A DNA stretch of 64,000 bases from Pseudocitrobacter vendiensis (GTDB lineage Bacteria > Pseudomonadota > Gammaproteobacteria > Enterobacterales > Enterobacteriaceae). The notes under the pieces were generated by a model. That model was not told the DNA's origin and did no database searches. It saw nothing but the letters and a program-made list of their open reading frames with translations. The position numbers were made by a program, and so were the translations under genes. The stretch is taken from assembly GCF_943590815.1 (NCBI RefSeq), contig NZ_CALSBS010000002.1, positions 248,001 through 312,000 on the forward strand, written 5' to 3'. Positions 39,214 to 48,171 of the stretch are shown piece by piece; position 1 is the stretch's first letter; every line of letters starts with the position of its first letter.

Positions 39214-40229
39214 TTGAAATCGAAAATCTTTCAAAGGGTTACCGTAGCGCAAGCGGCAACGTGACGCCGGTTTTGAAAGGGATTTCGTTGCAGGTGCAGG
39301 CGGGTTCGATCACGGCAGTGGTCGGCCCGAGCGGAGCAGGAAAATCGACGCTGGCGAAGTGCATCAGCCTGCTGGAGCGACCCGATAGCGGCAGCATCCG
39401 GGTTAACGGTAACGATCTTTCGCTGCTTTCAGGCGATGCCCTGCGCCGTGAACGTCGCGCGATTGGCACCGTTTTCCAGTCCTCGGCGTTGCTCGGGCGT
39501 AAAACGGCCTGGCAGAACATTGCCCTGCCGCTGGAATACCTCGGCGTGGTGGAGCGGGATATTCACGCTCGCGTGGGTGAACTGCTCGAAAGCGTCGGGC
39601 TGAGCCATAAAGCGCAGGCTTATCCGACGCAGCTTTCCGGCGGCCAGCGTCAGCGTATTGGCATCGCCCGCGCGCTGGCGTTACGTCCGTCAGTTTTGCT
39701 GGCGGACGAAGCCACTTCCGGGCTGGATCCGCAGGCGACAGATTCGGTGCTGAAACTGCTGCGCCAGTTACGTGATGACTATCGGCTGGCCTTTGTGTTG
39801 ATCACCCACGAAATGGACGTTGTGCGAACCACGGCGGATGCGGTCGCGGAGATTCGCGAGGGCGAGATTGTGCAGGCAGGGGCGCTGAAGACGCTGCTGG
39901 CACAGCCGGATTCCGGCCTCGGGCAACAACTGATGCCGCTGGCGCCGGCCTCCACGCTTTCCGATGTGTTACTGCGTGTGAGCTATCGCACCGACGGTAG
40001 CGTACGCACGGACTGGATCAGCCAGTTAAGCCAGCAGCACGGTCTGCGTGTCGATGTGCTGGGCGGTCATGTTGAGCAAATTAATGGCTTGCTCAGCGGC
40101 AGAATGCAGATAGGTATCAGCTTTACCTATGAACGGATGTCAGTTCCTCGGCTGATCGCGCAGTTAGCGCATCTCGGCGTGGTCGCGCAGGTTCTGGACG
40201 CGCCGCGAGCGTTGAAGGAGGCCGTATGA
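39210..40229 (+). CDS. MetN-like ABC transporter ATP-binding protein
   Basis: A 339-residue ATPase: Walker A GPSGAGKST, signature LSGGQRQRIGIARAL, Walker B VLLADEATSGLDP, plus a C-terminal NIL-type domain (about 265-335) as in methionine importers. It overlaps the genes on both sides by four bases. The chromosomal metNIQ of enterobacteria lies elsewhere, so this is a paralogous system, probably for an organosulfur compound rather than methionine. Confidence 0.87.
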   Translation: MIEIENLSKGYRSASGNVTPVLKGISLQVQAGSITAVVGPSGAGKSTLAKCISLLERPDSGSIRVNGNDLSLLSGDALRRERRAIGTVFQSSALLGRKTAWQNIALPLEYLGVVERDIHARVGELLESVGLSHKAQAYPTQLSGGQRQRIGIARALALRPSVLLADEATSGLDPQATDSVLKLLRQLRDDYRLAFVLITHEMDVVRTTADAVAEIREGEIVQAGALKTLLAQPDSGLGQQLMPLAPASTLSDVLLRVSYRTDGSVRTDWISQLSQQHGLRVDVLGGHVEQINGLLSGRMQIGISFTYERMSVPRLIAQLAHLGVVAQVLDAPRALKEAV

Positions 40230-40921
40230 AACCCACCACTGTCAGCCAGGATACGCCGTGGAGTGAGATTCATACGCTGCTGCTGCCCGCACTGGGGGAA
40301 ACGGCACTGATGGTCTCTATCGTGATGCTGTTTGTCGTCACGCTGGGGGGCGTGGGCGGCGTTGTCCTGTTCAATACCTCTGCGCGCGGGTTGTTCCCTC
40401 GTCCGGCCCTGCATCGTGTACTCAACAGTATTGCCAACGTCGGGCGATCGTTGCCGTTCCTGGTACTTATGGCCGCCATCATTCCGTTCACCTGGTGGCT
40501 AACGGGAACCACCATCGGCATTCCTGCGGCGGTGGTGCCGATGATTGTCGCCGGGATCCCGTTCTTCGCGCGGCTGGTGGAGAACGCATTGCGCGAACTG
40601 CCTGCAGACGTGACGGCGGTCGGGTTGGTTTGCGGCGGCTCCGCCTGGCAAATCATTACCAAAGCGCAACTGAGCGAAGCCCTACCAGCGCTGGTAGCGG
40701 CGGTGACCCTCAACATCATCTCGATGATTGAGTATTCAGCAATAGCGGGCACCATCGGGGCGGGGGGAATCGGTTATCTCGCGGTGGTGTACGGCTATCA
40801 GCGTTTCGACAACCACATCATGATTGCCACCATTGTGGTGCTGATTGTGGCTATTCAGCTTATCCAGTTTTTGGGCGACCGCCTGGTTACCCGACTTCGA
40901 CACACACAGGGGAGCGTCTGA
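40226..40921 (+). CDS. MetI-like ABC transporter permease
   Basis: A 231-residue permease with about five membrane segments and the coupling motif near LPADVTAVGLVCGGSAWQIITKAQLSEALPAL. It resembles MetI, notably in the SYSAIAGTIGAGGIGYLAVVYGYQRF-like region (here EYSAIAGTIGAGG). It overlaps the ATPase gene by four bases and the binding-protein gene by one base (TGATG). Confidence 0.87.
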   Translation: MKPTTVSQDTPWSEIHTLLLPALGETALMVSIVMLFVVTLGGVGGVVLFNTSARGLFPRPALHRVLNSIANVGRSLPFLVLMAAIIPFTWWLTGTTIGIPAAVVPMIVAGIPFFARLVENALRELPADVTAVGLVCGGSAWQIITKAQLSEALPALVAAVTLNIISMIEYSAIAGTIGAGGIGYLAVVYGYQRFDNHIMIATIVVLIVAIQLIQFLGDRLVTRLRHTQGSV

Positions 40922-41796
40922 TGACGACAGAACCGTTTGAACTGCGTAAAGCCCGGCGCTGGCCGTGGCTGGTGGCGCTGGCCATCTTACTCATTGCGAT
41001 TGCCGCGTTCGCCTGGTGGCGTACACAAGGTCCCGCTCAGGTGGTGTTTGGCACCACGCTGAAAATTCATTATGAACCGGCGATGGCGGGTGAACAGCGC
41101 ATTATTGAATATATCGGTGAGCATATCGCGCCAGACTATGGATTGACGCTGGAAGCCGTGGGCGTGCAGGACCCGGTGCAGGCGGATCGCGCGGTGGCAG
41201 ATGGCACCTATGCGGGCACCATTTATCAACATCAGTGGTGGCTCAAGCAGGTTGTCGATGCCAACGGTTTTGCGCTGAGCACTACCGTGCCGGTCTTCCA
41301 GTGGGCGTTTGGTATTTACTCCGACCGCTATCCCTCTATCGATAAGCTGCCGAAAGGCGCAACCATTGTGGTGCCGGACGACGGTGCAAATCAGGGGCAG
41401 GCCCTGTGGCTGTTAGCGCGTATCGGGCTAATTAAACTCGACCCGGTGGTTGAACCACGGACTGCGAAACTGAAAAACATCGTCGAAAACCCGCATCAGT
41501 ATCAGTTTAAGGAACTGGACTTGCTCACCATGCCGCGCGCGCTGAACTCGGTGGATGCGGCGATTGGCTATGTCTCGCAGTTTGATGCCGGGAAAATTCC
41601 GCGCGAGAAGGGCATTCTTTTCCCGCCCGCACCGCGTACCTTCGCTTCACAACTGGTGATAGGTACGCCGTATCTGAACCAGGAGAATATCGAAAAACTG
41701 AAACAGGCATTTGCGGACCCCCGGATCCAAACCTGGCTTAAGACCACGGACGATCCGTTAGTCAAAGGTGTGCTGGTGCCCGTTTCCGCAGAATAA
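40921..41796 (+). CDS. MetQ/NlpA-like substrate-binding protein with membrane anchor
   Basis: A 291-residue binding protein of the NlpA family (FGTTLKIHYEPAMAG, TYAGTIYQHQWWLK, IVVPDDGANQGQALWLLARIGLI, IGYVSQFDAGKIPREKGILF). MetQ proteins normally carry a lipobox. This one has a basic N-terminus and one strong hydrophobic segment (about 13-34) with no cysteine, so it is either anchored by a transmembrane helix or cleaved by signal peptidase I. It completes the MetNIQ-like transporter. Confidence 0.83.
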   Translation: MTTEPFELRKARRWPWLVALAILLIAIAAFAWWRTQGPAQVVFGTTLKIHYEPAMAGEQRIIEYIGEHIAPDYGLTLEAVGVQDPVQADRAVADGTYAGTIYQHQWWLKQVVDANGFALSTTVPVFQWAFGIYSDRYPSIDKLPKGATIVVPDDGANQGQALWLLARIGLIKLDPVVEPRTAKLKNIVENPHQYQFKELDLLTMPRALNSVDAAIGYVSQFDAGKIPREKGILFPPAPRTFASQLVIGTPYLNQENIEKLKQAFADPRIQTWLKTTDDPLVKGVLVPVSAE

Positions 41797-41805
41797 CGAT
41801 TCTTA

Positions 41806-41828
41806 GCCGGTCAGCCGACCGGCCTTTT
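41806..41828 (+). terminator. Hairpin with short T-run after the transporter genes
   Basis: GCCGGTC, loop AGCC, GACCGGC followed by CTTTTC, ten bases after the binding-protein stop and about 20 before the next gene. It could partly terminate or attenuate transcription into the MFS gene. Confidence 0.55.
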
Positions 41829-41844
41829 CAGGCAAGGTAAAATT

Positions 41845-43260
41845 ATGAGTTCAATCCCGGTAGAAAATGCGGGCGGGGTTTCTGCGCCCGTCGGTTCGGT
41901 GAGTGATGTCGCGAAGCTGATTAATCACCACGGCGAACAGGCAAAATATGCGCGCATGATTGTCTTTTTAGCGCTTGGTGGCGTCTTTCTGGATGCTTAC
42001 GATCTCACCACGCTTTCTTACGGTATCGATGATGTGGTGAAGGAGTTTCAGCTGACGCCACTGCTCACCGGCCTGGTGACGTCGTCAATTATGGTTGGCA
42101 CCATTTTCGGCAATCTTATTGGCGGCTGGCTGACCGACAAATATGGCCGCTATTCGGTCTTTATGGCGGATATGCTGTTCTTTGTGGTGTCGGCGATTGC
42201 CGCCGGACTGGCACCTAATGTGTGGGTGTTGATTGGCGCGCGTTTCCTGATGGGGATTGGCGTTGGCATCGACCTGCCGGTGGCAATGTCCTATCTCGCT
42301 GAATTTTCGAAGTTTGCCGGAAAAGGTAACAAAGCCGCGCGCCTCGCCGCCTGGTGCCCGATGTGGTATGCGGCCTCCACCGTCTGCTTTTTAATTATCT
42401 TCGCGCTGTACTTCCTGCTACCCACCCAGCATCTCGACTGGCTGTGGCGAGCCTCGCTGCTGTTTGGTGCGGTGCCTGCGCTGTTGATTATTGCCGTGCG
42501 CAGCAAGTTTATGAACGAGTCGCCGCTGTGGGCGGCTAATCAGGGCGATTTACAGGGCGCGGCGCGTATTCTGCGCGAATCCTATGGTATCGCCGCCCAT
42601 GAAGCGCCGGGCATAAACGTCGCGCCGCCGCCGAAAGTGAGCTACCGCGTACTGTTCGAGAAACCGTATCGCGAGCGCACGATTGTTTCCGGGGTGATGA
42701 ATATCTGTATCGCGTTTGAATACACCGCGATTGCTTTCTTCCTGCCGACCATTCTGGCGCAGTTCCTCGGCGCGGGCGTGTTTGAAACCATCGCTGCCTC
42801 GCTTGGGCTGAATGCGCTGTTCGCGTTTACCGGCGGCCTGCTCGGAATGCATCTGGCGTGGAAATATCCCTCCCGACACGTGGCGATTGCCGGGTTTGCT
42901 CTGCAATTTGTCGCGCTGATCGTGCTGGCGCTGGTGGGGCAACCGCAGGCGGCGCTGGGCGTGGCGATTGCGGTGGGGATGCTCGGCCTGTGGCTGTTTG
43001 CCGAAGGCTTTGGCCCCGGTGCGCAACTGATGATTTACCCGGCGCTCTCTTACCCGACGCATATTCGTGCGACGGGCGTCGGTTTCAGCCGCGCGCTTTC
43101 CGGTGTGGGCAGCGCGCTGGCCCTGTTTATTTTGCCGCTGCTACAGGCCTCACTCGGTACCAACATGTTCTGGGTGGTGTCGCTTGCTGCGCTGATCCCG
43201 ATTTTCTTCCTGCTGGCGGTGCGCCATGAGCCTACCCGCCACGATATTGACGACCAATAA
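41845..43260 (+). CDS. MFS transporter
   Basis: A 471-residue major facilitator protein with about 12 membrane segments. The family motif after segment 2 is GGWLTDKYGRYSVF, and the first segment has LGGVFLDAYDLTTLSYGIDD, a pattern of the metabolite/aromatic acid:H+ and sugar-porter groups. The substrate is not evident. Its location between a sulfur-compound ABC importer and a flavoprotein suggests uptake or efflux of an organosulfur compound. The ATG follows CAAGG-type sequence after a hairpin. Confidence 0.75.
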   Translation: MSSIPVENAGGVSAPVGSVSDVAKLINHHGEQAKYARMIVFLALGGVFLDAYDLTTLSYGIDDVVKEFQLTPLLTGLVTSSIMVGTIFGNLIGGWLTDKYGRYSVFMADMLFFVVSAIAAGLAPNVWVLIGARFLMGIGVGIDLPVAMSYLAEFSKFAGKGNKAARLAAWCPMWYAASTVCFLIIFALYFLLPTQHLDWLWRASLLFGAVPALLIIAVRSKFMNESPLWAANQGDLQGAARILRESYGIAAHEAPGINVAPPPKVSYRVLFEKPYRERTIVSGVMNICIAFEYTAIAFFLPTILAQFLGAGVFETIAASLGLNALFAFTGGLLGMHLAWKYPSRHVAIAGFALQFVALIVLALVGQPQAALGVAIAVGMLGLWLFAEGFGPGAQLMIYPALSYPTHIRATGVGFSRALSGVGSALALFILPLLQASLGTNMFWVVSLAALIPIFFLLAVRHEPTRHDIDDQ

Positions 43261-43270
43261 GGAGTCTTTG

Positions 43271-44482
43271 ATGACCTTACTTTCAACCGGAACCGATTAT
43301 GACGTGCTGGCGGCGCGCTTCCGCCCGATATTTGAACGCATCGCCACCGAGACGGTCGCGCGGGAACTTAACCGTACGCTGCCGTACGAACCGATTCGCT
43401 GGCTGAAGGAAGCCGGTTTCGGCACGGTACGCATCCCGCAGGAAAAGGGCGGCTTTGGCGCCTCGCTGCCGCAGCTTTTCGCGCTGTTCAGCGAACTGGC
43501 GCAGGCGGATTCTAACCTCCCGCAGGCGCTGCGCGGGCACTTTGCTTTTGTCGAAGACCAGCTCAACCGCCCCGAAAGCGAACTGCGCGATCGCTGGTTC
43601 CGCCGCTTTCTTGATGGCGATATTGTCGGCAATGGCTGGACGGAAACAGGCGAGGTTAAACTGGGTGATGTCATCACCAAAGTGACGCCGACAGAGAACG
43701 GCTGGCGGCTGACAGGCGAGAAATTTTACAGCACTGGCACGCTGTTCGCCGACTGGATAGATGTCTTCGGGCGGCGCAGCGATACCGGCGGCGATATCAT
43801 TGCCCTGGTCAGCACGCATCAGCCGGAGGTTGAGCGTGACGATGACTGGGATGGTTTTGGTCAGCGCCTGACGGGCAGCGGCACCACCCGTTTTCGCGAT
43901 GCGTTTGTCGAACAGGAACACGTAACGGATTTTGCTGAGCGATTCCGCTATCAAACGGCGTTTTATCAGCACGTGCTGCTCGCCACACTTGCCGGAGTTG
44001 GCAGGGCCATTGAACGCGATGCCGCTGAGGGCGTGAAAAATCGCCGTCGCGTTTATAGCCACGGCAACGCGCCCGCCGCCCGCGATGACGCGCAGGTGTT
44101 GCAGGTGGTCGGGCAAATCAGCAGTTGGGTCTACGCGGTAGAGGCCACAGTCGAACGCGCCGCGCAGGCGATGCAGGCAGCGTATGAAGTGCACGCCGAT
44201 ACTGACCCGTCGGTAGTCACGCGCGCCAACGAACTGGCAGAAGTGGCTTCCGCCAAGGCGCAGGTGGTAGCGAGCGAACTGATCCCGCGTGCAGCAACAG
44301 AGTTATTTAACGCCCTCGGTGCATCGGACACGCGCACTGCAAAAGCGCTGGATCGCCACTGGCGCAATGCGCGAACGCTGGCATCACATAATCCGGTTAT
44401 CTACAAGAGCCGCAGCGTTGGAAACTGGCGGGTGAACGGCGTGCCGCCGGTATTTTTGTGGCAGATTGGTAACGGAAGTTAA
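43271..44482 (+). CDS. SfnB/DszC-like acyl-CoA dehydrogenase-family monooxygenase
   Basis: A 403-residue flavoprotein of the acyl-CoA dehydrogenase fold, closest to the SfnB/DszC/MsuC group that oxidises organosulfur compounds with reduced flavin. Elements include EAGFGTVRIPQEKGGFG, NGWTETG, WRLTGEKFYSTGTLFADW and the C-terminal KALDRHWRNARTLASHNPVIYKSR. The ATG follows AGGAG after the MFS stop codon; upstream codons in the frame overlap that gene. It is the last gene of the cluster, followed by a REP array. Confidence 0.83.
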   Translation: MTLLSTGTDYDVLAARFRPIFERIATETVARELNRTLPYEPIRWLKEAGFGTVRIPQEKGGFGASLPQLFALFSELAQADSNLPQALRGHFAFVEDQLNRPESELRDRWFRRFLDGDIVGNGWTETGEVKLGDVITKVTPTENGWRLTGEKFYSTGTLFADWIDVFGRRSDTGGDIIALVSTHQPEVERDDDWDGFGQRLTGSGTTRFRDAFVEQEHVTDFAERFRYQTAFYQHVLLATLAGVGRAIERDAAEGVKNRRRVYSHGNAPAARDDAQVLQVVGQISSWVYAVEATVERAAQAMQAAYEVHADTDPSVVTRANELAEVASAKAQVVASELIPRAATELFNALGASDTRTAKALDRHWRNARTLASHNPVIYKSRSVGNWRVNGVPPVFLWQIGNGS

Positions 44483-44486
44483 AGAC

Positions 44487-44690
44487 GTAGGCCCGGTGAG
44501 CGCAGCGCCACCGGGCGATTGTGCGCGCTTTTTGCCGGATGGCGGCTATGCCTTATCCGGCCTACGAATGATGTAGGCCCGGTAAGCGCAGCGCCACCGG
44601 GCAGTTGTGTGCGCTTTTTGCCGGATGGCGACTGTGCCTTATCCGGCCTACAAATGACTGTAGGCCCGGTAAGCGCAGCGCCACCGGGCA
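44487..44690. repeat. REP/BIME array, two full units plus a third half
   Basis: A unit of about 85 bp is repeated: GTAGGCCCGGT(A/G)AGCGCAGCGCCACCGGGC, a spacer with GTGCGCTTTTTGCCGGATGG, and CCTTATCCGGCCTAC. Units begin near 44487, 44574 and 44660, and the third copy has only its first REP. This is a BIME of alternating REP orientation between convergent genes. Confidence 0.92.
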
Positions 44691-45599
44691 TTACTGCGCA
44701 CTGACATCCTCTACCAACCAGTCATGAAAAACCTTTACTTCAGCACGCATCCTGGCACTTTCCGGTGTGACAATATAATAAGCCCACGCCAGGGGCCAAC
44801 GGCGGTGCGGGTGAAGCTGAACCAACTGGCCCGTGGCAATTAGCTGTTCGACCAGCGCGTGGCGCACAATGGCCACGCCGCGCCCACTCAGTGCGGCAAG
44901 AATGACCGCAGATGTTGAATTGATATGCAGCCCATTTTCGGCGGTATCTGGCGCGCCCACAGCCGAAAGCACGGTATACCAAGCGGGGAAGTTGGCGCCG
45001 GGATGCGGCGTGTCATCATGAATCAGTCTTTGTGACGCGAGCCACTTTTCACAGGCGATCTTCTCCGGTGATACCAGGCCCGGGCTGCACACCAGCACGG
45101 CTTCTTCATCCATCAGCCAGGTTTTATGGACGCCTTTCCAGTCGCCGAGCCCGCAGCGAATGCCGACATCCGCCTCGCCATGCGCAACATCCATGACTCG
45201 CTCGGTAACGTCGAGACGCAGATCGATGGTGTTATGCAGTTCTGAAAAACGATTCAATCGTTCCATCAGCCAGTTCATCACCAGCACCTGCGAGGCGGTG
45301 ATCACCACAACCGAACGCGCGCGTCGACCACGAAGTTTATTGAGGCCCGACTCCAGTTTATCCAGCCCAAGGGTAATGTCAGCCAGCGCGTCGCGGGCCT
45401 CATCAACCAGCGTCAGTCGCTCTTTACCCGTGCGAGTGCGATGCAGCAGGGGATGCCCAACCCACTCCTCAAGCGCACGAACCAGTTGCCCTACGGCGGC
45501 TGGCGTGACGCCCAGCTCGCGAGCCGCACCGGTAAAACTGCCATGCCGCGCGGTGGCTTCAAACGCGTGCAGCCATTTCAATCGATTGAGCGAGCGCAT
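44691..45599 (-). CDS. LysR-family regulator (GcvA-like)
   Basis: A 302-residue regulator: N-terminal winged helix (LKWLHAFEATARHGSFTGAARELGVTPAAVGQLV) and a C-terminal substrate-binding domain of the GcvA type (RHALVEQLIATGQLVQL). It is divergent from a short-chain dehydrogenase gene across 171 bases and is the probable regulator of that gene. The effector is unknown. Its stop codon abuts the REP array. Confidence 0.88.
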   Translation of the reverse strand: MRSLNRLKWLHAFEATARHGSFTGAARELGVTPAAVGQLVRALEEWVGHPLLHRTRTGKERLTLVDEARDALADITLGLDKLESGLNKLRGRRARSVVVITASQVLVMNWLMERLNRFSELHNTIDLRLDVTERVMDVAHGEADVGIRCGLGDWKGVHKTWLMDEEAVLVCSPGLVSPEKIACEKWLASQRLIHDDTPHPGANFPAWYTVLSAVGAPDTAENGLHINSTSAVILAALSGRGVAIVRHALVEQLIATGQLVQLHPHRRWPLAWAYYIVTPESARMRAEVKVFHDWLVEDVSAQ

Positions 45600-45770
45600 T
45601 TCTATCTCCTGAATACAAATTGCAACTCAGTATACACCAGGAGAAAGATTTTCTTTCTTGTAATGAAATTTCTTCTGATTCGTCAAGCCATGAATAGAGT
45701 GGCAATCTGGCTTCACTCGATGAGAACACAGCATCTCGTCACCGAAAAAAATCTTTCTCAGAGGTAAGTC

Positions 45771-46544
45771 ATGAACGCATCTTTTGCAGGTAAAAAACTG
45801 TTAGTGGTCGGCGGTACCAGCGGTATGGGCTTTGAAACGGCAAAACGTATTCTGCGACAGGGTGGCAGCGTGGTGCTGGTGGGAAACCGTCAGGACAAAG
45901 CCGAGCAGGCACATCAGGCGCTCTCAGCGCTGGGGCCGGTTTCGGTTATCGTCGCGAATCTGATGACGGATACGGGTATGAAGCAGGTACTGGACTCTAT
46001 CAACGCAGAGCATAAAGATATCAGCCTGCTGGTCAATGCGGCGGGTGTGTTCTTCCCGAAAGCGTTTACCGAGCATGATGAATCTGATTACGACATGTAC
46101 ATGAACCTGAATCGCGCGACGTTCTTTATCACCCGCGACGTGGTGCGCAACATGGTTGCGGCAGGTATCAAAGGCGCAATCGTCAATATTGGTTCGATGT
46201 GGGCACAGCAGGCTATTGGTGCAACACCGTCTTCGGCTTACTCGATGGCGAAGGCTGGGCTGCATGCGCTGACGAAAAACCTGGCAATTGAGCTGGGTGG
46301 TCACGGTATCCGCGTGAACGCCGTCTCTCCGGCTGTGGTCCATACACCGATTTATGAAGGATTCATCGCGAAAGAAGAGGTGGATGGCGTGATGTCCAGC
46401 TTTGACAGTTTCCATCCGATTGGCCGCGTCGGCACGCCGGGTGGCGTGGCTGAAACAGTGGCCTTCCTGCTGTCGGACAAAACCTACTGGGTGACTGGCG
46501 CTATCTGGGATGTGGATGGCGGGGTGATGGCGGGACGTAACTAG
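45771..46544 (+). CDS. Short-chain dehydrogenase/reductase
   Basis: A 257-residue classical SDR: NAD(P)-binding [19 protein letters not shown], active-site serine in IGSMW, catalytic YSMAK, and a C-terminal ending [17 protein letters not shown] precedes the ATG. It is controlled most likely by the divergent LysR gene. The substrate cannot be told from sequence. Confidence 0.87.
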   Translation: MNASFAGKKLLVVGGTSGMGFETAKRILRQGGSVVLVGNRQDKAEQAHQALSALGPVSVIVANLMTDTGMKQVLDSINAEHKDISLLVNAAGVFFPKAFTEHDESDYDMYMNLNRATFFITRDVVRNMVAAGIKGAIVNIGSMWAQQAIGATPSSAYSMAKAGLHALTKNLAIELGGHGIRVNAVSPAVVHTPIYEGFIAKEEVDGVMSSFDSFHPIGRVGTPGGVAETVAFLLSDKTYWVTGAIWDVDGGVMAGRN

Positions 46545-46651
46545 TTAATCATTCATGTAATCGTGAGGCTGAGGACAAACGCAACATTGTCTGATGCGCT
46601 ACGCGTATCAGTCCTACAAGATTTCTGCAATCTATTGAATGTGCGGTATTT

Positions 46652-46690
46652 TGTAGGCCGGATAAGGCGTTGACGCCGCATCCGCCAGGA
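46652..46690. repeat. REP element downstream of the SDR gene
   Basis: TGTAGGCCGGATAAGGCGTTGACGCCGCATCCG is a standard REP palindrome. The preceding segment (46590-46625) looks like a partial, degraded REP partner. The rest of 46545-47001, apart from the terminator below, shows no gene; GC content falls steadily from about 46.8 kb. Confidence 0.85.
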
Positions 46691-46716
46691 ACAAAACACA
46701 CGTTGAAAGTAATCTG

Positions 46717-46748
46717 AAATGCTCGCCTTGTGCGAGCATTTTCTTTTT
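46717..46748 (+). terminator. Intrinsic terminator before the AT-rich island
   Basis: AAATGCTCGC, loop CTTGT, GCGAGCATTT followed by TCTTTTT. Strong stem; it probably ends transcription of the SDR gene and insulates the next block. Confidence 0.85.
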
Positions 46749-47001
46749 GGTGTGTCGCCTTTACGAATTCCGAATTATGCGGCTACCGTCTTTGATAGCG
46801 TACAGCGCGACAGGTTGGCTCGCTAGAATGAGACGGTGCAGAATTCGTGAATCACGCTTCAAGGTATGACGGTAGTGTGGCTCGAGGTTTTTTGCAGAGA
46901 GGAATGTTAGCCAGGATAAAATAACAATAAACGATGATTTGTTGGGGCAGTTGTGCTTTGCTAAATATGTCGAAATAAAAAGGACTCCACTATCATATTT
47001 T

Positions 47002-47559
47002 ATGTCCGAGAATACAGTGGAACTGTATAGTCAATTATTAAAACATGAAAATCGATCTTTTCCTGAAGAGTTTTCTGTAATAACTACTATTTACTCTGGT
47101 GAGGGGTGTCAGGCACCCTATCGAGAAATTCTTAAAATCAATGACGAGTTAATAGTTATCGAAAAAGGATACATGTTATTCTTCACTGAGGTAACGTCGG
47201 AATCTGATGCTAATAATACAACGTCGAAATCAGATGTTTTTGCGACTTATTGTGATGATCTCAACCCTGGAAAAGAATTTGATGGCTCTTCTGAGTACAT
47301 GTGCAAATTTGAAAGTATGGGGCTTGAACAGGCATACAAAAAAATCACATCGATTTCTTATGTCGGTCGGAATTTCTTTAAGCATGAACTACCTGTTGCT
47401 GATGTAAAATATAGCATCAAAGAAAAAACGGTCACTTACCATCGAACGGAAAATACGCTCAATATTTTGGTAGACTCCGAGAATGAATCGTTCAACTATG
47501 TATTTACTGTGCACCATTCAGGTACGACTGTAAAAATCACTGATGAAACACAATACTAG
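47002..47559 (+). CDS. Unrecognised AT-rich protein, possibly 5'-truncated
   Basis: A 185-residue soluble, acidic protein (from MSENTVELYSQLL; an open frame continues upstream to 46939 with only TTG-type starts). No signal peptide or membrane segment is visible, unlike most of the genes that follow. There is no good ribosome site before the ATG. AT-rich codon use sets it apart from the chromosome backbone. I do not recognise the family. Given the neighbours, a fragment of an immunity-type or effector-associated protein is possible. Confidence 0.5.
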   Translation: MSENTVELYSQLLKHENRSFPEEFSVITTIYSGEGCQAPYREILKINDELIVIEKGYMLFFTEVTSESDANNTTSKSDVFATYCDDLNPGKEFDGSSEYMCKFESMGLEQAYKKITSISYVGRNFFKHELPVADVKYSIKEKTVTYHRTENTLNILVDSENESFNYVFTVHHSGTTVKITDETQY

Positions 47560-47562
47560 CGT

Positions 47563-47700
47563 GTGAGTAATGTTGTGAACCTTGTTATTTTAGGCAGCAT
47601 ATTATCAACATCAGTAGTTTCTGAAACATCCTATGAATACTCCTTCACTAGAATAGGGAAAGAATTTTTTAAATTGACTCGTATGTGTTTTACAGACTAA
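47563..47700 (+). pseudogene. Short coding remnant
   Basis: A 45-codon GTG-initiated frame follows the previous stop by three bases. Its start is hydrophobic (VVNLVILGSILSTSVVS), resembling a signal peptide, then about 25 residues (YEYSFTRIGKEFFKL) before a stop. It looks like the 5' end of an exported protein gene that has lost the rest. Low certainty that it is expressed. Confidence 0.35.
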
Positions 47701-47718
47701 CTAATGCTGAGGTATGGA

Positions 47719-48117
47719 ATGCGAAGCAAAATAAAATACGGTGCATTTATTACTGGGTGCTGTTTGTATTGTTTCGGTGTACACGGTCAACCGATCAATA
47801 TTACGACAGATGAAGTAAAAAATATGAGCCTAAAAGAATGCCTGGATATCAACTATCGCAAGCTCGGCTTGTATGATGGAAACGGTCCTGGGGTAAAGGA
47901 TAAGTCCTACTTACTGAAATGGTATGCTATCGATAATGATTCGACTAAAAAATCGAAAGAGTTGAAAAATTTTATCAGACGTGAGGCCGGTGGTTATTAC
48001 CGGGCTAAGCCACCTTTGAAGGAGATTAATAATGTTAACATGGTTTTTGAACTATGTATGCACTTCTATAAATCTGATAAGCTTAATCGTTTCATTGTGG
48101 GTAATATTATGAAGTAA
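47719..48117 (+). CDS. Tai4-like T6SS amidase immunity protein (candidate)
   Basis: A 132-residue exported protein. A signal peptide (about residues 1-23, ending VHG before QP) is followed by a helical domain with the Tai4 pattern: NMSLKECLDINYRK, DKSYLLKWYAIDND, a GGYYRAK segment and VFELCMHFYKSDKLNRFI near the end. Tai4 proteins neutralise periplasmic Tae4 peptidoglycan amidases of type VI secretion systems. No tae4 or other T6SS gene is in the window, so it would be an orphan immunity gene. AGG lies six bases before the chosen ATG. Confidence 0.55.
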   Translation: MRSKIKYGAFITGCCLYCFGVHGQPINITTDEVKNMSLKECLDINYRKLGLYDGNGPGVKDKSYLLKWYAIDNDSTKKSKELKNFIRREAGGYYRAKPPLKEINNVNMVFELCMHFYKSDKLNRFIVGNIMK

Positions 48118-48171
48118 GTGCCTTTGGTTGACGAAGTGAAACACTGGATTAATATCAATAGACGCAAAAAA

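Noticed and set aside
43283-44194. 303-residue frame opposite the SfnB/DszC-like gene
   Set aside because: Shadow frame; the plus-strand gene has a full family match over the same interval.
44487-44690. Regularly spaced repeats considered as a CRISPR array
   Set aside because: The repeat unit is the REP palindrome in alternating orientation with conserved spacers; there are no unique spacers and no cas genes.
46545-47001. A tRNA or small RNA gene before the AT-rich island as an integration site
   Set aside because: No cloverleaf could be made out by eye; only a REP, a terminator and an unremarkable stretch are present.
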